In this document: piece by piece, positions 33,536 to 42,226 of the stretch | Position numbering within the stretch: position 1 is the stretch's first letter | Layout of the letters: each line of letters starts with the position of its first letter | DNA from: DTU053 sp012520115 | Lineage (GTDB): Bacteria; Bacillota; Clostridia; Oscillospirales; Acutalibacteraceae | Assembly (NCBI GenBank): GCA_050953725.1 | Contig: JBMNNB010000001.1 | Location: 62,001 to 126,000, forward strand | Length of the DNA stretch: 64,000 nucleotides | Reading direction: 5' to 3' | Position numbers and translations under genes: made by a program | The notes under the pieces: generated by a model | The model's input: the letters and a program-made list of their open reading frames with translations, nothing else | Database searches by the model: none | Told to the model about the DNA's origin: nothing

Positions 33536-33545
33536 GGAGAAATAA

Positions 33546-34217
33546 ATGAGTAAGAAAGACCTTTTAGACCTGCTCAACTGGCAAAATCAGACCATCGGAG
33601 GCAGAAGACTTTTATTTATTTTATGCGTCGGTCTTGCAATTTCGGCGATTATTTTCGTAACATACAGACTGACATACAACGGCGTAAGCTATAACGCAAA
33701 GTTCAATGTATCGAATTCGGTAATCCTGCTTATAACCATTGTAATTATGATTATGATAAGCAGTAACATAATCATTTCCTTAGGCATGGTCGGCGCCCTG
33801 TCGATTGTAAGGTTCAGAACGGCAATAAAGGACCCGCGGGACACGGTGTTTATTTTCTGGTCCATTGCAGAGGGCTTGAGCATCGGTTCCCAGAACTTTA
33901 AGCTCGCAATAATCTCTACCATATTCATAGCCATTGTAATTGTTGCCGCAAGCTATATCGCAAGATTTACTGCTAAATATCTGATAATAGTCAGAGCCGA
34001 TGACGCTGTTGACAAGGAGAAGATTCAGGAAGCCTTAAAGAAATACAATCTGTTTGTAAAGCTCAGAGCATCAAATAATACCCCGGGAAATTGCGAAATG
34101 ATTTTTGAAGTGCTTGCAAAAAAGGAGCTTAACTTAAAGGCCGTTGACGAAATTAAGGCCATGGACGGTATTGTTTCCGTAAACATGCTGCTTGAAAGCG
34201 GAGAAACGGTAGGATAA
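33546..34217 (+). CDS. DUF4956 membrane protein
   Basis: A 223-residue protein with four membrane segments between residues 20 and 140 (LLFILCVGLAISAIIFVTY, VILLITIVIMIMISSNIII and two more). The conserved segment LGMVGALSIVRFRTAIKDPR is the DUF4956 hallmark. The C-terminal 85 residues form a soluble alpha/beta domain. It couples the VTC polymerase to the CotH-type kinase in the same operon and is probably their membrane partner. AGGAG precedes the ATG; the stop overlaps the next start by 1 nt (TAATG). Confidence 0.88.
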   Translation: MSKKDLLDLLNWQNQTIGGRRLLFILCVGLAISAIIFVTYRLTYNGVSYNAKFNVSNSVILLITIVIMIMISSNIIISLGMVGALSIVRFRTAIKDPRDTVFIFWSIAEGLSIGSQNFKLAIISTIFIAIVIVAASYIARFTAKYLIIVRADDAVDKEKIQEALKKYNLFVKLRASNNTPGNCEMIFEVLAKKELNLKAVDEIKAMDGIVSVNMLLESGETVG

Positions 34218-36547
34218 TGTTTTACAAAGCGGATGTCAGTAAAAACAGAAAAATATATATCATTTTCCTTGTAGTTGCGCTCTTTGTGGTGCTCTTTGCG
34301 GCCACAATGGACGAAAACAAGGATATTGAGTCTATTTTAAAATATTCCGATGAAGACAGTCTTTTGTATTTCACGCAGAGTGAAAGCTTCCACTCGCAGG
34401 ATTTTGAAATAGGGATTAATACAACCGCAGCTTTTCCCAAAAAAGCTGTGGTTTACTATACCCTTGACGGCAATAATCCTACGACGGAATCAATGAAATA
34501 TGAAGGCCCGATTAAAATAACCGTATCCGAAGATATCTCGGCGACTGTTTTCAGAGCTTCGATTTACTATAAGGGCAAATTCGGAAAAATCTATACAAAA
34601 ACCTATTTTCACTCTAAGAACATTAATCAGCTTAAAGACCTGCTTCTCGTTTCCATCGTATGTGACGGCCACGACCTGTATGACTATGAAGAAGGAATTC
34701 TGGTTCCCGGCAGACCCTATGATGAATTCTTTCAGAATAACGATGACGCCGAGTCTGTTCCCTTCTGGAGGGTGCCTGCGAATTTCAAGCTCTTAAGAGG
34801 CAGAGAAAATGAAAAAGATGCCTATGTGGAGATGTTTTCAGGAAAAGGGGAGCCTATTATCGCACAATCCATCGGTCTTACCCTGTCCGGAGGTGCCTCC
34901 TCCTATATGGATGTGAAGTCATTTAAGCTTGTGGCAAGAAAGGAATATGACGCCGAAAATTCAAAATTCAACTACGATTTTTACAATACCACCGAAAAGG
35001 CATATTCCGAATTTGCAATACTTCGTTCATATAATAAGCTTATTCTGCGTAATGCAGCACAGGACAGGGAGCGCTCCTTTATCAGGTGGAATGTATGCAG
35101 CACACTTGCAACCCAGGCAGGCATACCCTGTGTCGCTCCCGCAAGGCCGGCAATCGTCTTTCTGAACGGTGAGTATTACGGAACAACTCAGATACAGCCC
35201 TCATATTCGGATTACTATTTGTCAAACGCTTTTTCACTGGAAGAAGAGTTTGTGAATGTTTACGAGTCGCAGGAAAAATTCGTTCTGAGGGGTGCGGGTG
35301 TCTCTAAATTGGTATCGGCAGACCTGACTGTTCAGAAAAATGCCGATGCCCTTGAAAAGTCTATGGATATAGATGATATGCTTTTGTACTATGCCTTTGA
35401 GCTGTATATCAATAACGCCGACTGGCCGAAAAATAACTATAAGCTTTGGAAATATTCAGGTAAGCAGGTTCCGGGCAATAAATACTCGGACAACAGAGTA
35501 AGGCCTTTGCTTTACGACCTTGATTTAGCCTTTATGAAAACTGAGACAGATAATTTTTCGTTACTCATGGACGAGCCGGAAGAAGATATCGCCTGTTTCA
35601 GCAGACTGATGAAAAATGACTCCTTTAAGAACAGGTTTATCAATATCCTCAACGACCTTATGGCCACATCCCTCAAGGCGGATAATATAATTAAAGTCAT
35701 CGATACTGAAGCGGCTAATGTGGATTATTATGAAGATGACCCCGTCATAGGCGAAAAAGTTAAGGCAGACCTTACACGCAGCAGACAACGCCATATCGAC
35801 TCAATGAAGGAATTTGTTAATAACAGAGAAAGCGTAATGAGGGGCTACATTGCAGAATACTTCAATGTTTCCGACACTTACACTCTGAATATCAAATCCC
35901 CGAAGACAGGAACCGTTAAGTGGAGCTCATTGTCCTTAGACCCGGGCGACGAGGATTTCAGCGGCACATACTATGCCGACGTCCCTCTCGCTATCACACC
36001 GGATATTATCGAGGGCTGCGCCTTTGATTACTGGCTTGTAAACGGCAGGGAAGTCAGGACTGAGAACCTCACCATAACAAAGGCCGATATAGTTGACGGC
36101 AGCGTGAATGTTGAGCTGATTGTCAAAAGGCAGCCGAAGGGCAACAGAATACTGATTAACGAATTCTCAGCCGAGGGCGGAACCGACTGGATAGAGCTGT
36201 ATAATCCCTATGAGGAGGCAATATCCTTAAAGGGCCTTTATATTTCCGACGACGGCAAGAATCTTTTCAAGAGCCCCTTGCCGGATGTTGTCCTTGAAGG
36301 CGGTTCATATCTGATTATTCACTGCAAAGACAGCAAGGTGCTTTCGGCTTTTACCTGCAGTTTCAATATAAAAGCAGGTGAGTGCATCTATTTAACAGCT
36401 TCCAATGGTACTGTCCTTGACGCAATAGGCGTTCCTAAGATGGACAGCACGGAAACCTACGGCAGATTGAAGGACAAAAACACCTTTGTATTCTTCACGG
36501 AGCCTACACCCGGCAAGGAAAATATCGGCCTTAATGCGGCACATTAA
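34217..36547 (+). CDS. CotH-type kinase with N-terminal membrane anchor and lamin-tail domain
   Basis: A 776-residue exported protein. The N-terminal anchor is IYIIFLVVALFVVLFAATM. Residues about 50-130 form a chitobiase/FN3-like beta domain (VVYYTLDGNNPTTESMKYEG). The CotH kinase domain spans about 190-540 with NNADWPKNNYKLWKYSG and RPLLYDLDLAFM, whose DLD fits the CotH metal/catalytic aspartates. Residues 640-760 are a lamin-tail-like domain (ILINEFSAEGGTDWIELYNP). CotH proteins are atypical protein kinases of spore coats. Here it is encoded with a VTC polymerase and would act outside the membrane. Confidence 0.88.
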   Translation: MFYKADVSKNRKIYIIFLVVALFVVLFAATMDENKDIESILKYSDEDSLLYFTQSESFHSQDFEIGINTTAAFPKKAVVYYTLDGNNPTTESMKYEGPIKITVSEDISATVFRASIYYKGKFGKIYTKTYFHSKNINQLKDLLLVSIVCDGHDLYDYEEGILVPGRPYDEFFQNNDDAESVPFWRVPANFKLLRGRENEKDAYVEMFSGKGEPIIAQSIGLTLSGGASSYMDVKSFKLVARKEYDAENSKFNYDFYNTTEKAYSEFAILRSYNKLILRNAAQDRERSFIRWNVCSTLATQAGIPCVAPARPAIVFLNGEYYGTTQIQPSYSDYYLSNAFSLEEEFVNVYESQEKFVLRGAGVSKLVSADLTVQKNADALEKSMDIDDMLLYYAFELYINNADWPKNNYKLWKYSGKQVPGNKYSDNRVRPLLYDLDLAFMKTETDNFSLLMDEPEEDIACFSRLMKNDSFKNRFINILNDLMATSLKADNIIKVIDTEAANVDYYEDDPVIGEKVKADLTRSRQRHIDSMKEFVNNRESVMRGYIAEYFNVSDTYTLNIKSPKTGTVKWSSLSLDPGDEDFSGTYYADVPLAITPDIIEGCAFDYWLVNGREVRTENLTITKADIVDGSVNVELIVKRQPKGNRILINEFSAEGGTDWIELYNPYEEAISLKGLYISDDGKNLFKSPLPDVVLEGGSYLIIHCKDSKVLSAFTCSFNIKAGECIYLTASNGTVLDAIGVPKMDSTETYGRLKDKNTFVFFTEPTPGKENIGLNAAH

Positions 36548-36584
36548 TACGAGTTTTAACGGATAAAAATCAGCAGTAAAATAA

Positions 36585-36669
36585 GCCTCAGTCAGAGTGT
36601 TGCGGGCGGTTCCCAAAGCCCGAGATTCACGCTTTGCGTGAAAATACTCTCTGTCTGAGTGCTTTTTTT
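36585..36669 (+). terminator. elaborate terminator or small structured RNA after cotH-like gene
   Basis: CTCAG-T-CAGAG (36587-36597) pairs with CTCTG-T-CTGAG (36649-36659). Inside are two hairpins, CGGGC (36603-36607) / GCCCG (36618-36622) and TTCACGC (36626-36632) / GCGTGAA (36636-36642). A TGCTTTTTTT tract follows. The fold is a three-way junction, much more complex than a simple terminator, so a stable small RNA is possible. The following 36670-36881 holds no gene and has one TATAAT (36831). Confidence 0.6.
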
Positions 36670-36881
36670 ATTGCTTTATATGATGCATAATAGCTTCAGA
36701 AGCGCTTCAAGAACATATAATGAGGAGTGGAAGCAGCAGATTTAATAGCTGCCTTGAGCTGTTAACGGCAAATTCCCGTGAGCTCAGGCACTAAACATTA
36801 GCCTGTTTTCTGATATTGTGCTATAATGGTTATAACACAAATTTTCCGTGCGCTGAAAATATGAGCTTGGTGGTGACGGCA

Positions 36882-37553
36882 ATGAACAAGAAGCTGTTTA
36901 TTCAGGCCATAGGCAAATACCTCACAGGGCTTATAGTGCTGGCGATTCTTCTGTTTGTTCCTGCGGGAACGCTTCGCTTCCCGAACGCTTGGCTATTAAT
37001 CGTTATCCTCTTTATCCCTATGCTGATAGTGGGAGCAGCCCTGGCAATTAAGAACCCCTCGCTTTTGCAAAAGCGGCTCAATACAAAGGAAAAGGAATCG
37101 GAGCAAAAATGGGTAATACTTGTCGGCGCTCTTATGTTCATAGGCGGTTTTGTAGTTGCCGGTCTGGATTATCGCTTTAAATGGCTTGTTCTGCCTGAAG
37201 GTATCGTGATTGCGGCGGCTGTGGTCTTTTTGGCAGGCTATTTTATGTATGCAGAGGTTCTGCGTGAGAATACATATCTGTCAAGAACCGTCGAGGTACA
37301 GGAAAACCAGAAGGTCATTGATACAGGGCTTTACGGAATTGTAAGGCACCCTATGTACACCTCCACAATCCTGCTGTTTTTGTCCATGCCCTTGGTGCTC
37401 GGCTCTTTCTGGGCGCTCCTTATATTTCTTGTCTATCCGGCCATCACCGTAATGAGAATAAGAAACGAAGAAGCAGTCCTGGAGAAAAATCTTGAGGGCT
37501 ACACCGAATACAAAAAGCGCATAAAATACAGGCTGATACCTTTTATATGGTAG
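36882..37553 (+). CDS. isoprenylcysteine carboxyl methyltransferase-like membrane protein
   Basis: A 223-residue protein with about five membrane segments. GLYGIVRHPMYTSTILLFL is the RHPxY signature of the ICMT/PEMT integral membrane methyltransferases and RIRNEEAVLEKNLEGYTEYKKR is the conserved C-terminal E-x-x-L helix. It probably methylates a lipid or membrane-linked substrate using S-adenosylmethionine. ATG 36882 has GGTGGTG upstream; two earlier in-frame ATGs (36816, 36861) have no ribosome binding site. Confidence 0.82.
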   Translation: MNKKLFIQAIGKYLTGLIVLAILLFVPAGTLRFPNAWLLIVILFIPMLIVGAALAIKNPSLLQKRLNTKEKESEQKWVILVGALMFIGGFVVAGLDYRFKWLVLPEGIVIAAAVVFLAGYFMYAEVLRENTYLSRTVEVQENQKVIDTGLYGIVRHPMYTSTILLFLSMPLVLGSFWALLIFLVYPAITVMRIRNEEAVLEKNLEGYTEYKKRIKYRLIPFIW

Positions 37554-37657
37554 TAAAGTCAAGGCACCCTGCAAAATGAACCGCTCCCTGTCAAGTAGAC
37601 AGAAAAGAAAACAAAAATTTAAAGACTGGATTCTGCCTAATACGGAATCCAGTTTTC

Positions 37658-38545
37658 TTATGCGGCGTTTTCAAGCAACTGGCGGTATGATGTGGGGGAC
37701 AGGCATTTAAGTTTCTTCTGGCGGCGGTTATAGTTATAAAAGTGAATATATTCTTCTATGGCTGCAGCAAGGCTTTCGTAGTTATCAAATTTATGTAGAT
37801 AATACATTTCGCACTTAAGAATCCCCAGAAGCCTTCCATGGGTCCATTATCAATACATCTGCCAACGCGAGACATGCTCTGTTTCATCCCAGCCTGATCC
37901 AGTTTGGCTTTGAATAATTTGCTCGTATACTGGAATCCTCTGTCACTATGGAACAAAGGTTGGGCATCCGGATATTTGGTAACAGCTAAATCAAAGGTGT
38001 CAAAAACAAGCTTGTTATTGTTGTTCTTACCTATGGCGAATGAGACAATACCCTTATCCTTAAGATCGAGGATAGCGCTAAGATACAGCGTTTTCACCGT
38101 TATCCGTATTTGAATTCAGTTACATCGGTCAGCCATTTTTCATTGAGCCATTCTGCTGTAAACTCCCTATTTAAAATGTTCTCGGCTGTAATTTCCGGTG
38201 TAGAGTGCTGGTATTTTGGCCTCTTTCTACGGATAACGGCCTGTAGTCCCACTATTCGTGTCAGCCGGTAAATTCGTTTGTAGTTGTATTTAGTCCCGTA
38301 CTGGCTGTTTAGTTCATCTGTTATCCTGCGGTATCCATAGATTCCATTGAATTCAGCGTAGATATAGCTAATCTTGTGTATCAAATCTTCGTTTTCTGCT
38401 TCCCTAACACTTTTGCAGCGGTTAAGCCACTTGTAATAGGAAGAACGGTTCACCTCTAAAATTTTACAGATTTTTTCAATGGGATAACCTTTCTCTCTAC
38501 TCAACTCAGTAATGACTATATACAGGTTTTCTTGTCTGACTCCGC
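37658..38545 (-). pseudogene. IS3-family transposase orfB, frameshifted
   Basis: The N-terminal half (about 38504-38100) reads SREKGYPIEKICKILEVNRS, then the HTH_21 motif YGYRRITDEL and TDVTEFKYG, after which TAA interrupts. The next part resumes in another frame (LYLSAILDLKDKGIVSF, HSDRGFQYTS with the second catalytic Asp, and DNGPMEGFWG with Glu). A further frame change near 37826 is needed to reach the normal end (EEYIHFYNYNRRQ ... LLENAA). At least two frameshifts in the DDE core make it inactive. Confidence 0.85.
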
Positions 38546-39231
38546 TCAGCCCCGCCTCCTTTCTACCTCCTGCACTTTTTTTAATATTTCTATCTCCATT
38601 TCTTTTTGCTTGTTTTCGGCTTCAAGGACTTTAAGTTCCGCACGGAGAGCGCTCAACATCTGTCATTTCTTCGAGTGGTTTCCTCTTGCCGCGCCTGTCA
38701 ATCAGCCCATTTACTCCGGATTCTTCATACTTTTTTACCCAGTTGTATATTTGTTGATAGGATACATGGTATTTCTCAACGGCCTTGCCGTAGTCTTTAG
38801 CCATTCTCAATGCAGTAGCTAATGATTTCAATACGCTCGTCCAGCGTTGTTACGCGTCCTTTGGTCATACAGGTTTCACTCCCATGATTTGCTGTTCGAA
38901 AATCCTTTTGACCATTATACGCTTTATCCATGACTGAACCATACCATGACTGCTAATTGAATACTTTTTACACAATCCAAGTAAGGACTTTTTACCCTCC
39001 AGATACTCCTTGGCACATTTTCTTTAAACGCCGGAGCTATATTTTCTATTCTGTGACTGCGGCATTATCCTTCGGGTCCACGAGTTGTGTATAACATCCT
39101 CCAGGTACGCCATGTTGCCGTACTAATTTTATATTTTGCACAGCTTCAGTTGTACCCAGTTCACCGTGGAGATATGCTTCCACTGCAGCTATTTTCTCAC
39201 TCCGGCGGAATCTTCGGCTTTCGTGACACAA
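38546..39231 (-). pseudogene. IS3-family orfA, fragmented
   Basis: Pieces in successive frames give the usual orfA: RRSEKIAAVEAYLHGELG (39200 region), AKEYLEGKKSLLGLCKKYSI (about 38950), KDYGKAVEKYHVSYQQIYNW (about 38780-38740), LIDRRGKRKPLEEMTDVE, then a frame change to LRAELKVLEAENKQKEMEIE and the TGA at 38546-38548. Several frameshifts and stops lie between them. It supplied the helix-turn-helix and leucine-zipper part of the transposase. Confidence 0.75.
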
Positions 39232-39330
39232 TAATCTCCCCTCTCTGTTTCAGTGGTTTTGTTTTTCCACTGTCTACTTTAAGGGGAGCATATCAAAAAG
39301 CAGAGTGCCTGTTTTTATTAAATGGGCAAA

Positions 39331-40080
39331 TCACGCCTTGCCGTCACGCATTCTGCGGCTGAAGACAAACACCGCAAGGGCATAGATAATTACCGCATAA
39401 ATGAGAACCACGGCAAGATGAGACAGTATATCTTTGTAACTGCCGTTCAGAGCCGCCTTGGCAGCCTCAACACTGTGATAGAAGGGCAGAATATTTGCGG
39501 TTTTCTTGAACGCCCCGCCGATAAGGTCGAGCGGTATCCACACGCCCGAAAACCAGCCACCTATATTCGTAAGCAAAGCGCCGCAGATTCCTCCCACCGC
39601 CTTTTCGCTCAGAAAGCTGCCGCAAAGCAGACCTATTCCGATATAAAGAAAAGATATGGGCAGCTGGGTCAAGACGGCGAGCGGCGTAGTGACTGTCAGG
39701 GGCAGCCCCAGCGTTGCCGACGCCAGAAATGTAATGCACCCCTGAACAAGCGCCATAACAAGCAGAGGCAGGGTATAGCCAGCAATAAAATCGAAGGATG
39801 TCATGGGGGAGGCGAACAGACGCATTAAAAAGGATGTTGTTCTGTCCTTCGCCAGAAGTATGCCCGCAAATAAGGCAAAGAAGGCGGTGCCGAAGGCGGA
39901 AATACCCGGCCCGATTTTATCGATAGAGAACATATCGTTATTTGCTTCTTCGGGTAGTGCCGAGTTTATCAAGGTGAACAATAGCAGCATTATAATCGGA
40001 AAGCCCAGCCCGAAAAACAGGTTTGCTATGTCACGGATAATTTCCTTTGAATTGCGCTTAGAGAACAACAGAATCTTCAT
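39331..40080 (-). CDS. ABC-2 type transporter permease
   Basis: A 249-residue membrane protein with six segments, beginning MKILLFSKRNSKEIIRDIAN and with the first membrane span at about residues 22-42. The glycine/proline-rich GIGLLCGSFLSEKAVGGICG and GGWFSGVWIPLDLIGGAF segments are typical of ABC-2 exporters. Its start overlaps the ATPase stop by 4 nt. It forms an exporter with the upstream ATPase and is the last gene of a three-gene operon headed by an AbrB-like regulator. The substrate is unknown. Confidence 0.87.
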   Translation of the reverse strand: MKILLFSKRNSKEIIRDIANLFFGLGFPIIMLLLFTLINSALPEEANNDMFSIDKIGPGISAFGTAFFALFAGILLAKDRTTSFLMRLFASPMTSFDFIAGYTLPLLVMALVQGCITFLASATLGLPLTVTTPLAVLTQLPISFLYIGIGLLCGSFLSEKAVGGICGALLTNIGGWFSGVWIPLDLIGGAFKKTANILPFYHSVEAAKAALNGSYKDILSHLAVVLIYAVIIYALAVFVFSRRMRDGKA

Positions 40081-40802
40081 ATCACACCTCCCGAAAGGCT
40101 CACAAAGGCATCCTCAAACTTTGCCGTACCCGTCTGCTCCATCAGCTCGGCAGCCGTTCCGACAGCCACGAGCCTGCCCTTCGTCATAACGCCGATACGG
40201 TCAGACAAGGCCTCGACCTCTTCGAGGTAGTGGGATGTCAGAATTATCGTGACATGCTTTTTAAGCTCCCTGATTAAAGCCCACAGCTCACGGCGGGCAA
40301 GTACGTCAAGCCCCAGCGTCGGCTCGTCAAGAAATAGAATCTGAGGATTAGAGATAACTGCCATAGCTATCGATAACCGCCGCTGCATGCCGCCTGAGAG
40401 CCGTTTTGCCTTTTTCTTCAGCACATCGTCAAGACCGAAGCGGCGTGCCTGTTCCCTTGCGCTTTTCTTCGCTTCTTCGGAAGACTGGCCGTAAATCCCT
40501 GCCACCAGCTCTAAGTTTTCGAGCACGGTTAAATTCTGTGCGACGGCAGTCTCCTGCGGCGAAATGTTGACCTTTTGCTTTACTGCCATAGGGTTCTTAA
40601 TTATGCTGTCGCCTAAAAGCTGCGCATCTCCCTCAGTCGGCCTTGTAAGGCAGGAGAGCATCTTTATGGTAGTGGTCTTGCCCGCACCATTCAGACCCAG
40701 CAGGGCAAACAGCTCGCCCTCCTCAATGGACAGATTAAGCGAGTCAACCGCCGTAATGTCCCCGTATTTCTTGGTCAGGTTTTCTATAATAATTGCGCTC
40801 AC
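40077..40802 (-). CDS. ABC transporter ATP-binding protein
   Basis: A 241-residue ATPase with Walker A (GLNGAGKTT, about residue 37), Q-loop (ISPQETAVA), signature LSGGMQRRLSIAMA, Walker B (ILFLDEPTLGLD) and H-loop (LTSHYLEEVEALSD). It resembles the CcmA/daunorubicin-resistance type exporter ATPases. It overlaps both neighbours by 4 nt, so AbrB-like protein, ATPase and permease are coupled. This is the second drug-exporter-like ABC pair in the window. Confidence 0.92.
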   Translation of the reverse strand: MSAIIIENLTKKYGDITAVDSLNLSIEEGELFALLGLNGAGKTTTIKMLSCLTRPTEGDAQLLGDSIIKNPMAVKQKVNISPQETAVAQNLTVLENLELVAGIYGQSSEEAKKSAREQARRFGLDDVLKKKAKRLSGGMQRRLSIAMAVISNPQILFLDEPTLGLDVLARRELWALIRELKKHVTIILTSHYLEEVEALSDRIGVMTKGRLVAVGTAAELMEQTGTAKFEDAFVSLSGGVI

Positions 40803-41017
40803 TCGTCCTCAGCCCCCTCAACTTCAAAGATTCTCTTTGTGAACATTTTGAGCTTTTCCTTCGGCGGAATTGCTATGCCCTGCTTCTCGTCCCCCAGCAG
40901 AATTAATGTGTCGCCGGGCGAGATACCGAATATTTCACGGGCTTCTTTGGGAATAACAATCTGCCCCTTTTCTCCGACCTTAACGGTCCATGCGTACTGA
41001 CCCTGTGAATTTCTCAT
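40799..41017 (-). CDS. AbrB/MazE/SpoVT-type DNA-binding protein
   Basis: A 72-residue regulator. WTVKVGEKGQIVIPKEAREI followed by FGISPGDTLILLGD is the swapped-hairpin AbrB fold, and the C-terminal 25 residues are Lys/Glu rich. ATG 41017 has TTGGAGG 7 nt upstream; the longer frame to 41041 lacks a site. As first gene of the ABC exporter operon it probably regulates the operon, very likely through the triple GTATGA repeat in the promoter. No toxin partner is present, so an antitoxin role is unlikely. Confidence 0.88.
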   Translation of the reverse strand: MRNSQGQYAWTVKVGEKGQIVIPKEAREIFGISPGDTLILLGDEKQGIAIPPKEKLKMFTKRIFEVEGAEDE

Positions 41018-41041
41018 GCAGCAAGCCTCCAAGTGAAACAA

Positions 41042-41094
41042 GTATGAAAAGTATGATTTGTATGAATTTTACTCCTATTACTACTCAATGTCAA
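41042..41094 (-). promoter_or_regulatory. promoter and triple GTATGA repeat of the AbrB/ABC operon
   Basis: Minus strand TTGACA (41094-41089), 17 bp, TAAAAT (41071-41066) is a near-consensus promoter. Three direct repeats GTATGA (41042-41047, 41051-41056, 41060-41065), spaced exactly 9 bp, cover the transcript start: a likely operator. Confidence 0.75.
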
Positions 41095-41162
41095 GCGAAA
41101 CGGCGGGAAGCGATATTTCATTATAAAACTGCAATTCGCCGCAGAGATTTTTCTTAAAACAG

Positions 41163-41205
41163 TTGACAAACAGAATTTCATATGCTAATATTCTAACGAA
41201 CGTTA
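41163..41205 (+). promoter_or_regulatory. promoter and operator of the TetR gene
   Basis: TTGACA (41163-41168), 17 bp, TAATAT (41186-41191) with a TG extension. The palindrome TAACGAACGTTA (41194-41205) lies directly downstream over the start point, as in autorepressed TetR genes. The same 12-mer recurs at 42243-42254. Confidence 0.8.
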
Positions 41206-41222
41206 AAATAAGGAGCTTCAAT

Positions 41223-41777
41223 ATGTCAGGTACGGACTTGAAAGAGAGAATAAAGGAAGTGGCGGTTGAGCATTTCGACGCAAGCGGCTATCACGGAACG
41301 ACGATACGCAACATCGCCGGGGATGTCGGCTGCTCCCTGCCTATGATTTATTATTACTATAAGAACAAAAAGGAGCTGTTTGACGAAATAATCAAAAAGG
41401 ATTTCTTTAAGATTATCGACAAGCAGGCGTCCGGCCTGACAATGGACAATGTCGTTGAGTTTTATACAAAGTTTATATTTGACTTAAACTTTCTGAGTGA
41501 CTATGAGAAAAAGGTCTACCGCCTCGGCATTAAGGTGTACCTGCTGTTCGACGGCGACGAGGAGTTGATGAGCCTTATGGACGAGTGGGAGAAGGGCATA
41601 TTGCCCAGGCACCGCAAGATACTGGAGCCATTTATAAAGGATGATGATAAAAAAGATGCAAGGACGAGAACGCTGATACATCTGCTGGAAACGATGATTA
41701 TTAATATAGTGGTAAAAAACCGCTATCTGCCCGAGGATGAAATCAGGGAAGAGATTTCGATTATTTTGCAAGCCTGA
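41223..41777 (+). CDS. TetR/AcrR family transcriptional regulator
   Basis: A 184-residue regulator. The N-terminal helix-turn-helix covers LKERIKEVAVEHFDASGYHG and TIRNIAGDVGCSLPMIYYYY, followed by KNKKELFDEII. The C-terminal 130 residues are the helical ligand-binding and dimer domain. ATG 41223 has AAGGAG 8 nt upstream. Its own promoter carries TAACGAACGTTA, found again before the gene at 42281, so those two units likely form its regulon. The ligand is unknown. Confidence 0.92.
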   Translation: MSGTDLKERIKEVAVEHFDASGYHGTTIRNIAGDVGCSLPMIYYYYKNKKELFDEIIKKDFFKIIDKQASGLTMDNVVEFYTKFIFDLNFLSDYEKKVYRLGIKVYLLFDGDEELMSLMDEWEKGILPRHRKILEPFIKDDDKKDARTRTLIHLLETMIINIVVKNRYLPEDEIREEISIILQA

Positions 41778-41784
41778 AGCAGGC

Positions 41785-42165
41785 GGGAAAACCTCAAAAA
41801 CCCAACCGCCGCAGGCAGTCGGTAAAACTCAAAAAACCTATACCACCGCAACGGGCAGACGAGAAACCCAGAAAAACCCATACCTCTGCAGCGGACAGAC
41901 GGGAAAACCTCATAAAACCCATACCGCCGCAGGCAGTCGGTAAAACTTCAAAAAAACCTATACCACCGCAACGGACAGACGCTAAAACCTCATAAAACCC
42001 ATACCGCCGCAGGCAGTCGGTAAAACCTCATAAAACCCACACCACCGCACGGACAGACGGGAAAACCTCATAAACCCTCACACCACCTCACGGGCAGACG
42101 TTAAACCCACTGAAAAACCCACACCACCGTGCGGGCAGACTGAAAGCCTCAGACAACCCCCTCAA
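41785..42165. repeat. degenerate tandem repeat, about 40-bp period, ten copies
   Basis: Units begin near 41785, 41821, 41861, 41901, 41939, 41981, 42019, 42059, 42099 and 42139 (steps 36-42 bp). Typical pieces are AAAACCTCATAAAACCC, ATACCACCGCAACGG and CAGAC. Two variants alternate: one with CCGCAGGCAGTCGG (units 1, 4, 6) and one with CCGCAACGGACAGAC. Most units contain a small CCG/CGG dyad. A period of about 40 does not keep a reading frame, so it is non-coding. It fills the gap between the TetR gene and its second operator. Confidence 0.85.
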
Positions 42166-42226
42166 TTGATTGCAAATCATTCAGCAAAACTTAATCAAAA
42201 CAAAAAGCGGCATGAAAATGCCCTTT

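Larger units (their letters stand above)
37583..39289 (-). mobile_element. decayed IS3-family insertion sequence (IS150-like)
   Basis: About 1.7 kb bounded by imperfect inverted repeats: GCTCCCTGTCAAGTAGACAG (37583-37602) against CTGTCTACTTTAAGGGGAGC (39270-39289). It contains remains of orfA and orfB on the minus strand, both broken by frameshifts. No clear target duplication is visible at the edges. The element separates the methyltransferase gene from the ABC/AbrB operon and is presumably immobile. Confidence 0.8.

Noticed and set aside
41737..41943. Open frame over the first tandem repeats
   Set aside because: The repeat period is about 40 bp, so frames are not maintained between units, and most of the region is closed in all frames. 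It is non-coding repeat.
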